A stretch of DNA of 64,000 bases, taken from NCBI RefSeq assembly GCF_010671565.1, contig NZ_JAABOQ010000004.1, positions 434,001-498,000 of the forward strand. The letters run 5' to 3'. Positions 37,060-46,311 of the stretch are shown here, piece after piece (the stretch's first letter is position 1; each line of letters begins with the position of its first letter). A program made the translations under genes and the position numbers. This DNA is from Spongiivirga citrea (lineage in GTDB: Bacteria; Bacteroidota; Bacteroidia; Flavobacteriales; Flavobacteriaceae). Under the pieces are notes generated by a model, which was given only the letters and a program-made list of their open reading frames with translations, was not told the DNA's origin and did not search any database.

Positions 37060-38463
37060 ATGAAGACATTTATCACCAATGATTTTTTATTACAAAATGA
37101 TTTTGCAAAAACGCTATACCATGATTATGCTAAAGAACTACCAATAATAGATTATCATAATCATTTACCTCCAAAGGAAATTGCTAAGAATCACGTATTT
37201 GAAAACATAAGTCAAGTATGGCTTGCAGGTGATCATTACAAGTGGCGGGCAATGAGGGCATTTGGGGTTAGCGAGAAATATATCACTGGAAACGCATCAG
37301 ATAAGGAAAAATTCTTAAAATGGGCAGCTGTTGTGCCCAATACACTTCGTAATCCACTTTATCATTGGACACATCTTGAGTTACAAAGATATTTTGGTCT
37401 TAATCATTTATTGAATTCAGACAATGCTGAGGAAATTTATGAAAAAACCTCATCAGTCTTACAAGAGTCTTCCCACCATACATTAGGGTTACTTCAACAA
37501 CAAAATGTTGAAGTTGTTTGTACAACAGATGACCCAATAGATAGTCTTGAACACCACTTTTTAGTTCAAGAAAAAAAAACGACCCCAAAAACACTTCCAA
37601 CCTTTAGGCCAGATAAAGCGTATGCAGTTGAGGACTCCAAAACATACATTTTGTATATAGAAAAACTTGCTTCGGCAAGTGAAATTGTAATTGACAGCTA
37701 CCAAGATCTTATAAGCGCCCTAAAAAACAGGATAGATTTCTTTCATGATGCAGGTGGTCGTCTTGCCGATCATGGGTTGGAAAGGCTGTATAGTTTTAGT
37801 GAAAATGCCTTTGATAGTGAAATTCTTTTTAAGAAGCTACTAAACGGTAAACAATTAACTGAAAAAGAAGTGCAGTTTTACAAAATAAACACGCTATTGC
37901 ATCTTGGTAGGTATTACCATGAAAAAAAATGGGTGATGCAATTTCATCTTGGAGCGATCAGAAATAATAATAAACGATTGTTATCGACTTTAGGTCCTGA
38001 CACAGGGTTTGACTCGATTGGTGATTTTTCGCAAGCAAGGGGATTGAGTGACTTTTTAAACCATTTGGATAGTTCAGATCAACTAACAAAAACCATTGTG
38101 TACAACCTAAATCCAGCTGACAATGAAATCTTTGCTGCAATGGCAGGAAATTTTAATGATGGCACAATTAAAGGAAAAGTTCAATATGGAGCGGCTTGGT
38201 GGTTTCTAGATCAAAAAGATGGCATTGAAAAGCAACTAGACACCCTGTCTAACATTGGCCTTTTAAGTTGCTTTGTAGGCATGTTAACCGATTCTCGTAG
38301 TTTCCTTTCCTTTCCTAGACATGAATATTTTAGGCGTATTTTATGTAATTCCATTGGAAAAGATGTCGAAAACGGAGAACTTCCTAAGGATGAAAAACTA
38401 TTGGGTAAATTAGTAAGCAATGTCTGTTATTACAATGCAAAAGAATATTTCGATTTCACGTAA
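37060..38463 (+). CDS. uxaC: Uronate isomerase (glucuronate isomerase)
   Basis: 467 residues, the normal length for UxaC. Amidohydrolase-fold features are the N-terminal metal motif PIIDYHNHLPPKEIA (His-x-His), KWRAMRAFGV, VVCTTDDPIDSLEHH, KWVMQFHLGAIRNNN, and SFLSFPRHEYFRRILCN near the end. It converts D-glucuronate to D-fructuronate, the first step before UxuB and UxuA encoded at 45108-47139. Cytoplasmic. It is followed 15 nt later by a cytosolic oxidoreductase. Confidence 0.95.
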   Translation: MKTFITNDFLLQNDFAKTLYHDYAKELPIIDYHNHLPPKEIAKNHVFENISQVWLAGDHYKWRAMRAFGVSEKYITGNASDKEKFLKWAAVVPNTLRNPLYHWTHLELQRYFGLNHLLNSDNAEEIYEKTSSVLQESSHHTLGLLQQQNVEVVCTTDDPIDSLEHHFLVQEKKTTPKTLPTFRPDKAYAVEDSKTYILYIEKLASASEIVIDSYQDLISALKNRIDFFHDAGGRLADHGLERLYSFSENAFDSEILFKKLLNGKQLTEKEVQFYKINTLLHLGRYYHEKKWVMQFHLGAIRNNNKRLLSTLGPDTGFDSIGDFSQARGLSDFLNHLDSSDQLTKTIVYNLNPADNEIFAAMAGNFNDGTIKGKVQYGAAWWFLDQKDGIEKQLDTLSNIGLLSCFVGMLTDSRSFLSFPRHEYFRRILCNSIGKDVENGELPKDEKLLGKLVSNVCYYNAKEYFDFT

Positions 38464-38478
38464 TTAGAAAAAAATGTC

Positions 38479-39453
38479 ATGCATGAAGTAAGATGGGGAA
38501 TTATCGGATGTGGTGATGTCACAGAAGTTAAAAGTGGTCCTGCCTTTAATTTAATCCCAAAGTCGACGCTTGTAGCAGTAATGCGCAGAAATAAAAGCAA
38601 GGCACAAGATTATGCTATAAGACATAAGGTTTCCCAGTGGTATGATTCGGTCGATGCTCTTCTGGAGAATGACACTATTAATTCAATTTATATAGCAACT
38701 CCTCCCTCTTCGCATATTGAATATGCATTAAGAGCATTGAAAGCCGACAAAAATGTTTACTTAGAAAAACCTATGGCTTTAAACGCTAAAGAAGCTGAAA
38801 CTATCTGCGAAGCTGTCAACAACAGTTCTGGTAAGTTAAGCGTTGCTCATTACCGCCGCAAACTGCCCGCTTTTGTGAAGGTGAAAGAATTACTAAAACA
38901 GAATGTAATTGGGAAAGTGCTTGTTGCCGACATCCAAATATTGCAGCCTATTAAATCAACAATTATTGCCAATACTGTCGATAATTGGAGGTTAAATCCG
39001 CAGATTTCAGGAGGTGGCTATTTCCATGATCTGGCTCCACATCAAATTGATCTAATGTATCATTATTTTGGCCCTTTCGATAAAATTGAAGCATTTTCCA
39101 TAACAGAAAATGGCCAAGATTTGGTTGAAAGCATTGTTAATGGTATCATCAACTTTAAAAATGGAATACAATTCAGGGGCATCTGGAATTTTGTCGCCAC
39201 AGAAAAAGATAAAAAAGATGAATGCATAATCTATGGTACCAAGGGTAGTATACGTTTTTATTTCTATGGAGAAGAAGTGCATCTTTTAAGCGAAAAATCT
39301 GATCAAATTTTTCGTTTTAAAAACCCAAAACACATTCAACAGCCAATGATTGAAGCTGTTGTGAATTATTTCTTAGGAAAAGAAAAAAATCCTTGCTCTG
39401 CACAAGAAGGCTTGTTAGTCATGCAAGGCATCGATCAATTATGTGGTCGCTAG
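38479..39453 (+). CDS. Cytoplasmic Gfo/Idh/MocA-family oxidoreductase
   Basis: 324 residues without a signal peptide. VRWGIIGCGDVTEVKSGPAF is the nucleotide-binding start, followed by INSIYIATPPSSHIEYALRA, ADKNVYLEKPMALNA with the EKP lysine, and GGGYFHDLAPHQIDLMYHYF with the candidate catalytic Asp/His. It is compact, like the 1,5-anhydrofructose-reductase/levoglucosan-dehydrogenase type. Next to uxaC it probably handles an unusual sugar or uronate from the polymer, possibly connecting L-iduronate or another derivative to the main route; that is speculation. Ends 18 nt from the convergent DctM gene. Confidence 0.88.
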   Translation: MHEVRWGIIGCGDVTEVKSGPAFNLIPKSTLVAVMRRNKSKAQDYAIRHKVSQWYDSVDALLENDTINSIYIATPPSSHIEYALRALKADKNVYLEKPMALNAKEAETICEAVNNSSGKLSVAHYRRKLPAFVKVKELLKQNVIGKVLVADIQILQPIKSTIIANTVDNWRLNPQISGGGYFHDLAPHQIDLMYHYFGPFDKIEAFSITENGQDLVESIVNGIINFKNGIQFRGIWNFVATEKDKKDECIIYGTKGSIRFYFYGEEVHLLSEKSDQIFRFKNPKHIQQPMIEAVVNYFLGKEKNPCSAQEGLLVMQGIDQLCGR

Positions 39454-39471
39454 AACAGTTGGAACACTTTC

Positions 39472-40767
39472 CTAGAACCCGAATAGTCTAGGTAACCATA
39501 AGCTTAAACTTGGAAAATAGGTAACCAAAAACAAAGCAAAAATCATTGCGACAAATAAAGGCAGTAAAGGTTTTACCACCTTTTCTATTGATGTCTTAGC
39601 AATACCAACACCAACGAAAAGCACCGACCCAACTGGTGGTGTACAGAGTCCTATACATAAATTAAGTACCATTATAATCCCAAAATGAACCGGATCTAGT
39701 CCTAGCTCAGTAACTACAGGTAAAAAAATTGGTGTGAATATTAGTACAGCTGGAGTCATGTCCATGAATATGCCAACAAACAAAAGAATCAGGTTAATAA
39801 TTAAAAGAATAACAATAGGGTTGTCACTTAAAGCCAAAAGTCCGGCACTTATTTCCTGAGGTATGTTTTCATAGCTCAATGCCCATGACATGCTCATTGA
39901 AGCACCTATCAATAGCATTACAATCGCCGTAGTACCAGAAGAATCTAAGAGGATTTGAGGCATTTTAGGCAGCGTTATTTCTTTGTAAAAAAGACCTAAT
40001 AAAAAGCTGTACAGTACTGCTATAGCCGATGCTTCTGTCGCAGTAAAAATACCTGTAACTATACCACCTATCACAACAACTAGCATAAAAAGACTGGGCA
40101 AGGCATCAACAAAAGTCTTAAATACCTCTCTAAAACTACTGCGCTTACCCGTTTTATACCCTTTTTTCTTTGCCCATACTGATGCAACGATCATAAGAAA
40201 TAGTCCAGTAAGAATCCCTGGGATATAACCCGCCAAGAATAAAGCCGCTATAGAAGCACCACCACTGGCCAATGAGTATACAATTAAAACATTACTAGGC
40301 GGAATTACCAAGCCTGTTGTTGCTGCGGTAATATTCACTGCTGCTCCAAACTCTTTAGAATAACCTTCTTTTTCCATTTCAGGTCCTAAAATGCTACCCA
40401 TTGCAGAAGCAGCGGCCATAGCAGAACCTGCAATTGCACCCATTAACATGGCTGAAATAACATTGATTAAGGCTAAACCACCTGGAAGTGCTCCTACCAA
40501 TGTTTTGGCAAAAGCTATGAGTCTATGGGCTATACCACCTTTGTTCATGAGTTCTCCAGAAAGAATAAATAAGGGTATTGCCAAGAGGGCAAAACTGTCT
40601 AATCCCGTTCCTATTCGTTGTGAAACTGTTGTAGCTGCAGGCAAAATAGGAATACTAACCAGAAGTGTTAATAGCGATGAAATAGCAATACTCCAAGCAA
40701 CTGGTGTACCAATTGCAAGAAGACATACAAAGCTAAGTACTAATATGAGTATAGGTACATATTCCAT
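39472..40767 (-). CDS. dctM: TRAP transporter large permease (DctM)
   Basis: 431 residues, hydrophobic throughout with about 12 membrane segments (VPILILVLSFVCLLAIGTP, LLAIPLFILSGELMNKGGIA, then GAIAGSAMAAASAMGSILGPE). The phrases FILSGELMNKGGIAHRL, TGLVIPPSNVLIVYSLASGG and DMTPAVLIFTPIFLPV are DctM signatures. It forms the sodium-driven channel of the TRAP system with DctQ and DctP and should import uronates or other acidic sugars across the inner membrane. Last gene of the uronate operon, 3 nt after dctQ. Confidence 0.95.
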   Translation of the reverse strand: MEYVPILILVLSFVCLLAIGTPVAWSIAISSLLTLLVSIPILPAATTVSQRIGTGLDSFALLAIPLFILSGELMNKGGIAHRLIAFAKTLVGALPGGLALINVISAMLMGAIAGSAMAAASAMGSILGPEMEKEGYSKEFGAAVNITAATTGLVIPPSNVLIVYSLASGGASIAALFLAGYIPGILTGLFLMIVASVWAKKKGYKTGKRSSFREVFKTFVDALPSLFMLVVVIGGIVTGIFTATEASAIAVLYSFLLGLFYKEITLPKMPQILLDSSGTTAIVMLLIGASMSMSWALSYENIPQEISAGLLALSDNPIVILLIINLILLFVGIFMDMTPAVLIFTPIFLPVVTELGLDPVHFGIIMVLNLCIGLCTPPVGSVLFVGVGIAKTSIEKVVKPLLPLFVAMIFALFLVTYFPSLSLWLPRLFGF

Positions 40768-40770
40768 GGT

Positions 40771-41232
40771 CTATTCTTTTTTTAAGATGTCTGAAGTTTT
40801 GTAAAAGATGATGAGAATGCCGCTTATTGGAATGACCAAATAAACTAGCGCTAGTGGTACTTGAAGTGCTGGTGAATTTTGACCCAAAACATAGGTAATA
40901 TAAACTAATCTTGAACCCCCAATTACCATAGCGACCAAACAGAAAAGTATTATTAATACTCTAACGACTAACATTAAACGTTTTTGAGTCGGTTGTTTAA
41001 AGCGTCTAGGCAATACATCGATAGCCACATGCATATTTCGTCCAGAAACATATGCTGCACCCAAAATACCTATCCATATCATTAAATAACGAGCCAACTC
41101 ATCGGTAAAAGAACTGGGAGAGCCTAAAATGAACCTACTAGCGACCTGCCAAAGTACATTTATGACCATTACTGTCATAATAATGACCAAAAAATTGACA
41201 AGAATCTTATCAATGGTTTTTCTTAATTGCAT
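40771..41232 (-). CDS. dctQ: TRAP transporter small permease (DctQ)
   Basis: 153 residues with four membrane segments (FLVIIMTVMVINVLWQVASR, YLMIWIGILGAAYVSG, VLIILFCLVAMVIGGSRL, VYLVIPISGILIIFY). DELARYLMIWIGILGAAYVS is the typical DctQ core. Partner of DctM; the two genes are 3 nt apart. Confidence 0.93.
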   Translation of the reverse strand: MQLRKTIDKILVNFLVIIMTVMVINVLWQVASRFILGSPSSFTDELARYLMIWIGILGAAYVSGRNMHVAIDVLPRRFKQPTQKRLMLVVRVLIILFCLVAMVIGGSRLVYITYVLGQNSPALQVPLALVYLVIPISGILIIFYKTSDILKKE

Positions 41233-41253
41233 GTGATTAGTTTTGGGTTAGGT

Positions 41254-42228
41254 TTATTGTATAGACTGGATTTCTTGTATCAACTTGTAGAATGATTCAT
41301 CTTTTTTATACTTATCAAATGAATCTTTAATCTTATCAGAAAAAAGTGTCTTATCCGGACGAATAATTTGAACTCCCGCTTTCTCTACAGCTTTTAATGC
41401 TTCGTTTTCCGCTTTTATCCACAGCTCACGTTGGTATACTACAGAAGTTGCAACAGCTTCCTTTAACCAGCCTTGTTCTTCTTGAGATAATTTTTCCCAA
41501 AGATGAGTGCCAGCTAACAATACGTCGGGTAAAATGGTATGTTCATTAAGTGTATAGTACTTGCAAACTTCGTAGTGTCTGGACAGGTAGAAACTCGGAG
41601 GATTATTTTCAGCCCCGTCGACAACACCCTGTTGTAAGGAGGTATACAGTTCACCCCACGAAATAGGAGTTGGTGAACCGCCAAGACCGCGAACCATATC
41701 CATTGCGGTCACACTTTCCATTACTCTTATTTTTAGACCGGCCAAATCTTCAGGAGTTTTAACCGGCTTTTTAGTATAAAAACTTCTACTACCGGCATCG
41801 TAGTAACCCAGTCCTTTAAGCCAATATTTTTCTCCTTCATTAAGTAACTGTTGTCCGATAGGTCCATCAAGAACTTTAAAAGAGTGTTGGCGATCACGGA
41901 ATAAAAAAGGTAAGCCCAAAACTTTCATTTTGGGTGCGAAATTTTCCAAAACCCCCACAGAAACCTTTGTCATATCAAGACTGCCAATCTGTAATAATTC
42001 TAAGCATTGACGTTCTGTTCCTAATTGCTGACTCGGATAAATCTCGAGCTTTAACTTACCAGCAGAAAGACGATCTAAATCTTCACCCATTTTTACCATG
42101 GCCTTATGAACCGAATGACTTACATCTAAACCATGACCCAAGCGCAATGTTTTAGCACCTTCAGTTTGTGAACAAGAATTAAGAATACTTGAAAGGAAAA
42201 CTAATACTATTAGGTTCTTAAATTTCAT
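41254..42228 (-). CDS. dctP: TRAP transporter substrate-binding protein (DctP), lipid-anchored
   Basis: 324 residues. Instead of a free signal peptide it has a lipobox LNSC (Cys19). The mature protein follows the DctP fold: LRLGHGLDVSHSVHKAM, IYPSQQLGTERQCLELLQIG, LAGLKIRVMESVTAMDMVRG with the conserved Arg that binds the carboxylate, LYTSLQQGVVDGAENNPPSF. It captures acidic ligands in the periplasm and hands them to DctQM; uronates are expected from the operon. A lipidated DctP is natural in Bacteroidota but unlike the classical soluble form. Confidence 0.93.
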   Translation of the reverse strand: MKFKNLIVLVFLSSILNSCSQTEGAKTLRLGHGLDVSHSVHKAMVKMGEDLDRLSAGKLKLEIYPSQQLGTERQCLELLQIGSLDMTKVSVGVLENFAPKMKVLGLPFLFRDRQHSFKVLDGPIGQQLLNEGEKYWLKGLGYYDAGSRSFYTKKPVKTPEDLAGLKIRVMESVTAMDMVRGLGGSPTPISWGELYTSLQQGVVDGAENNPPSFYLSRHYEVCKYYTLNEHTILPDVLLAGTHLWEKLSQEEQGWLKEAVATSVVYQRELWIKAENEALKAVEKAGVQIIRPDKTLFSDKIKDSFDKYKKDESFYKLIQEIQSIQ

Positions 42229-42236
42229 GATGCTTT

Positions 42237-43409
42237 TTAATTATTGATGGTTACAATCAAAGGGTTTTTTAGACATTCTGAGAACTGATTTAAATAAGCC
42301 TCCCATTCTTCTTTATTATTAAACTGACCACTTTTTCTCCATCCAAAACCGGCATAATAGGTTATGCTGTTATCATTTAAGCGTAAGTGCGCATATAAAT
42401 TACTTTGATCCTTTTGATCTGTGATATACTTGTCAAAGCCAATTAAACAGGAATCGCCTTTAACAACAAATCCCTGTCCCAAAGCTGAATCGTCAAAGGA
42501 TTCCCAATAACTCATCCACCCAGCCTTTTCATTTGTAGTAATTGCGCCATCCTTTTTATGTAGTGTTATCCCCACTGATAAGGTATCTGCGCCTTTCATA
42601 TTTACAGTATGTCGACTTAAATTTTGACCATAATCTAAAGAAATATGTTTTGTTTCAGTTAGCTGTAGCTCGCCTGCATTCCAAGTACCGTACTCCAAAA
42701 TAAAACTTGTACGAATAGGACCATTTGTTATTGTTTTGTAGGAAACAAAATTCTTTGAAATAAAATAGACTGTATCCACTTTCACAGCTGTTCCTCCTAC
42801 TCCGCGACTAACACCGACGTGAAAATTATCCAGCCCCTCTCCAGTGTCTTCATGGTAGGTACCTGCGCCAGAAGTATACTTTTCATACCATTTATTAATT
42901 ATGGGATACTCAACTCGCTTTAACCATGCATCCATACCACTTGATAATGTTCCTCCTGGCACGCCTTCTTCTTTCATTTTCTGGGCTGTAGGCCCATATG
43001 TTCTGAATGCAACACGATTATTTTCCCAAGCGTAATCATCAGTGCGTTCTGGAACAAAACGAGAATAACACCTAATATTAGTCGAGTCTATTTCTGCTTT
43101 AGTGGTGGGAATTATCGTATATACTTTTTGGCTTTTAGCCGATACTGATGGTTGAAATAACAAAACATCAGTTTTTCCATCTTCGTCTTTATCAATATGC
43201 TGTGTTATTTGTTCCGCACCTGTTTGATCATCAATCACCTTATAGAAACTAGATGACAATGAACTCAATTGACTGTTCGTCAATTCGATTGTCTCAAATG
43301 CTCTATCTATAGCCAACTCGTTTTTTACAACAATAGATAGTTCTTTGGGAGCTTTTTCTTTACATGAAAAACAGATAGCCAATACGACAATTAGTACACA
43401 ATATTTCAT
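42237..43409 (-). CDS. DUF4861-family lipoprotein
   Basis: 390 residues with lipobox CFSC (Cys16). After a short beta domain (LSIVVKNELAIDRAFETIEL, DKDEDGKTDVLLFQPS) comes the DUF4861 body: NRVAFRTYGPTAQKMKEEG, WYEKYTSGAGTYHEDTGEG, DNFHVGVSRGVGGTAV and ITYYAGFGWRKSGQF. The family is common beside pectin, alginate and uronate genes; its fold is of the glycan-active beta-sandwich type but no activity is firmly known to me. It stands between kduD and dctP, so it may act on the periplasmic uronate before uptake. Confidence 0.8.
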   Translation of the reverse strand: MKYCVLIVVLAICFSCKEKAPKELSIVVKNELAIDRAFETIELTNSQLSSLSSSFYKVIDDQTGAEQITQHIDKDEDGKTDVLLFQPSVSAKSQKVYTIIPTTKAEIDSTNIRCYSRFVPERTDDYAWENNRVAFRTYGPTAQKMKEEGVPGGTLSSGMDAWLKRVEYPIINKWYEKYTSGAGTYHEDTGEGLDNFHVGVSRGVGGTAVKVDTVYFISKNFVSYKTITNGPIRTSFILEYGTWNAGELQLTETKHISLDYGQNLSRHTVNMKGADTLSVGITLHKKDGAITTNEKAGWMSYWESFDDSALGQGFVVKGDSCLIGFDKYITDQKDQSNLYAHLRLNDNSITYYAGFGWRKSGQFNNKEEWEAYLNQFSECLKNPLIVTINN

Positions 43410-43445
43410 AAAATCATCTAGACTTTAAATAGTTTAATAGTTGCT

Positions 43446-44240
43446 TTAAAGCTCATTTGAAGGTTTACCTATTGTAGCGAGAATACCACCGTCAACATAC
43501 AGAATATGACCATTCACAAAATCACTTGCTTTTGATGATAAAAAAATAGCCGCCCCAGCCAGATCATCAGGATCTCCCCACTTTGCAGCTGGTGTTCTAC
43601 CTACAATGAATTCATTAAAAGGATGTCCATCGACACGTATTGGTGCGGTTTGAGAAGTGGCAAAATAACCCGGACCAATCCCATTTACTTGTATGTTGAA
43701 TCGTGCCCATTCCGTAGCCATATTCTTAGTAAGCATCACTAAACCTCCTTTTGCAGCCGCATAAGCACCAACAGTATTGCGGCCTAGCTCACTCATCATT
43801 GAGCAAATATTAATTATCTTACCCGATCGTCTTGTCATCATTCCTTTAACCACATGCTTTGATACAATAAAAGGACTTACGAGATCAACATCAATTATCT
43901 GCTTAAAATCATCCACTTCCATATCTACAAGTGGTGTTCGTTTTATGATACCTGCATTATTGATCAAAATATCAACAGGACCTATTTCGTCCTCAATGGT
44001 CTTGATATTGTGTATGACCTCATCCTCATTCGCTACATTAAACTTGTAGCCAATGGCCTTAATTCCTAAGCTCTCATACTCTTTAACAGCATGATCAATT
44101 TTTTCTTGTGATGAGTTACCATTAACTACAATTGTTGCTCCTGCAGCACCCAATCCTTTTGCCATAGCCATACCCAGACCATGTGTACTACCAGTCACTA
44201 ATGCTATTTTGCCCTTTATATCGAATAAGTTTGTTGACAT
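43446..44240 (-). CDS. kduD: SDR-family 2-keto-3-deoxygluconate (KDG) oxidoreductase
   Basis: 264 residues: FDIKGKIALVTGSTHGLGMA (NAD motif), ILINNAGIIKRTPLVDM, catalytic Ser in INICSMMSELG and Tyr-x3-Lys in GAYAAAKGGLV, closing GHILYVDGGI. The sequence INNAGIIKRTPLVDM and position directly behind kduI (5 nt) support 3-deoxy-D-glycero-2,5-hexodiulosonate reductase, which yields KDG from the KduI product. Gluconate 5-dehydrogenase is the nearest alternative. Confidence 0.9.
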   Translation of the reverse strand: MSTNLFDIKGKIALVTGSTHGLGMAMAKGLGAAGATIVVNGNSSQEKIDHAVKEYESLGIKAIGYKFNVANEDEVIHNIKTIEDEIGPVDILINNAGIIKRTPLVDMEVDDFKQIIDVDLVSPFIVSKHVVKGMMTRRSGKIINICSMMSELGRNTVGAYAAAKGGLVMLTKNMATEWARFNIQVNGIGPGYFATSQTAPIRVDGHPFNEFIVGRTPAAKWGDPDDLAGAAIFLSSKASDFVNGHILYVDGGILATIGKPSNEL

Positions 44241-44245
44241 TCGTT

Positions 44246-45085
44246 CTATCTTAAATCTGTAATTTTAGCAACATCCATATCACCATAATCCAAGTTCTCA
44301 CCAGCCATTCCCCATATAAACGTGTAGTTTGATGTTCCCGAACCTGAATGAATAGACCATGGTGGAGATATTACCGCCTGATGATTGTGCATCCATATAT
44401 GCCTAGTTTCTTGTGGTTGTCCCATAAAATGACATACTGCTTGATCTTCTGGTACATCTAAATAGAAGTAGATTTCCATTCGTCGATCGTGAACATGAGC
44501 GGGCATGGTATTCCAAACACTTCCTGTTTTAAGCTCAGTCATTCCCATTTGTAATTGGCATGTTGTAACAATTCCACCAATAATCATTTGGCTTACCGTT
44601 CTATGATTTGCAGTTTCTAAGGTTCCCAACTCAATTTTATTCGCTTCAGCAAGACTCGTCTTTTTGGTAGGATAGGTTTTATGAGCCGGTGCAGAATTCA
44701 TATAGAACTTTGCAGGATTTTGAGCATCATCACTTTTAAATACAACATCTTTTGCACCTTTCCCGATATACAAGGCATCTTTATGGTTCATTTTATATGT
44801 TTCACCATCTACTGTAATACTGCCTGCTTCTCCTACATTAATAATTCCCAACTCTCGTCTTTCTAGAAAAAACTCCGCTTTTAGAGGGTCAATGGTTTCT
44901 AATCGTAAATCTGAAGTTGGTACAGCTCCACCAGCCATATAACGATCATAGTGTGTATATACGAATTTGATCTTTCCGTTTTGCATTAAATCGGGGATCA
45001 AGAATTCATCTCTTAACTGATTAGTGTCGTATTGTTTTACTGCTTGCGGACTTGATGCATATCGCGTTTCAAAAGTAGTTGACAT
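44246..45085 (-). CDS. kduI: 5-dehydro-4-deoxy-D-glucuronate isomerase
   Basis: 279 residues, the normal KduI length. Two cupin domains; the zinc site is visible as TMPAHVHDRRMEIYFY (two His and a Glu) and SPPWSIHSGSGTSNYTFIWG (His). RYASSPQAVKQYDTNQLRDE and FVYTHYDRYMAGGAVP at the N-terminus are characteristic. It isomerises the unsaturated uronate released by lyase plus GH88 action (4-deoxy-L-threo-5-hexosulose uronate). Located between uxuA and kduD in the uronate operon. Confidence 0.96.
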   Translation of the reverse strand: MSTTFETRYASSPQAVKQYDTNQLRDEFLIPDLMQNGKIKFVYTHYDRYMAGGAVPTSDLRLETIDPLKAEFFLERRELGIINVGEAGSITVDGETYKMNHKDALYIGKGAKDVVFKSDDAQNPAKFYMNSAPAHKTYPTKKTSLAEANKIELGTLETANHRTVSQMIIGGIVTTCQLQMGMTELKTGSVWNTMPAHVHDRRMEIYFYLDVPEDQAVCHFMGQPQETRHIWMHNHQAVISPPWSIHSGSGTSNYTFIWGMAGENLDYGDMDVAKITDLR

Positions 45086-45107
45086 ATTCGTTGTTTCTTA
45101 TTTTATG

Positions 45108-46301
45108 TTATTGTTGTAATGATCGTCTAATTCCTAATTCTAACCCTCTTAATTCAGCCAAGCCTCTTAATCTTCCAATTCCTGAATAACCTGGGTTTGT
45201 TTTTTTATTTAAGTCATCGAGCATTTTATGACCGTGGTCTGGTCTAAAAGGCATACGAAGATCCTTACGACCTGATGCTGACCTAGCTTGTTGTTCATTT
45301 ACTAAAGCCTTCATTACGGCATACATATCTACATCGCCATCTAAATGATCTGCTTCATGAAAATTCCCCTCATTATCTCTTTTGGTGCTCCTTAAATGAA
45401 TAAAGTGTATGCGATGCCCCAAACGTTCTACCATGCCTGCCAAGTCATTGTCAGCTCTTACACCGAAAGAACCTGTGCAAAATGTTAGCCCATTATTTGG
45501 ACTGTCCACTGCATTGTAAATATCAACGATATCCTGTTCAGTACTTACTACCCGCGGCAGTCCAAGAATAGGATAAGGTGGATCGTCTGGATGAATACAC
45601 ATTAATACACTTGCTTTTTCAGCTGCCGGTATTATTTCTGATAGAAACAAAAACAGATGTTTTTTTAGTTCTTGAGGTCCAATATTGCGATATGTATCTA
45701 ATATTTTATTGAACTCATCCAAAGTGTATCCTTCTTCAGCCCCTGGAAGTCCTGCGATAATATTATTAACTAATTGCTTGTGATCATCGGAAGAGGTTGT
45801 ATCAAAGTACGCTTTAGCTTTCCTTTTCTGTTCGTCACTATAATCATTCTCAGCACCTTTTCGTTTTAATAAGAAAAGTTCAAAAGCAGCAAAAGCTGAT
45901 GCTTCAAAACGCAATGCTGTTGATTTGTCATCAACATAAAAGTCTAAATTGGTTCGTGTCCAATCTAGAACAGGCATAAAATTGTAACAAACTATGTCTA
46001 TACCGCATTCACCTAAATTCAAAAGCGTTTGCTTATAGTTTTCTATATAAAGTTCAAAATCTCCAGATCTTGTTTTAATATGCTCGTGAATCGGAACACT
46101 TTCAACTACAGACCATGACAACCCTACTTTTTCAATTTCAGATTTTCGTTTTTTTATTTCCTCCACAGGCCAAACTTGACCATTAGAGATATGATGCAAG
46201 GCACTCACTACACCTGTAGCTCCTGACTGCTTTACATCTAATAGAGAGACTGGGTCATTGGGCCCATACCATCTCCATGTTTGTTCTAATCGTAACTTCA
46301 T
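45108..46301 (-). CDS. uxuA: D-mannonate dehydratase
   Basis: 397 residues. [40 protein letters not shown] and [19 protein letters not shown] at the N-terminus, [33 protein letters not shown] and [18 protein letters not shown] in the core, and [20 protein letters not shown] near the end are textbook UxuA. It dehydrates mannonate to KDG. Ten nt after uxuB in the same operon. Confidence 0.97.
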   Translation of the reverse strand: MKLRLEQTWRWYGPNDPVSLLDVKQSGATGVVSALHHISNGQVWPVEEIKKRKSEIEKVGLSWSVVESVPIHEHIKTRSGDFELYIENYKQTLLNLGECGIDIVCYNFMPVLDWTRTNLDFYVDDKSTALRFEASAFAAFELFLLKRKGAENDYSDEQKRKAKAYFDTTSSDDHKQLVNNIIAGLPGAEEGYTLDEFNKILDTYRNIGPQELKKHLFLFLSEIIPAAEKASVLMCIHPDDPPYPILGLPRVVSTEQDIVDIYNAVDSPNNGLTFCTGSFGVRADNDLAGMVERLGHRIHFIHLRSTKRDNEGNFHEADHLDGDVDMYAVMKALVNEQQARSASGRKDLRMPFRPDHGHKMLDDLNKKTNPGYSGIGRLRGLAELRGLELGIRRSLQQ

Positions 46302-46311
46302 TATCTACTAA

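Noticed and set aside
39471-39492. CCTAGA/TCTAGG hairpin at the convergent ends of the oxidoreductase and DctM genes
   Set aside because: Only 6 bp, overlaps the DctM stop and has no T-run; too weak to call a terminator.
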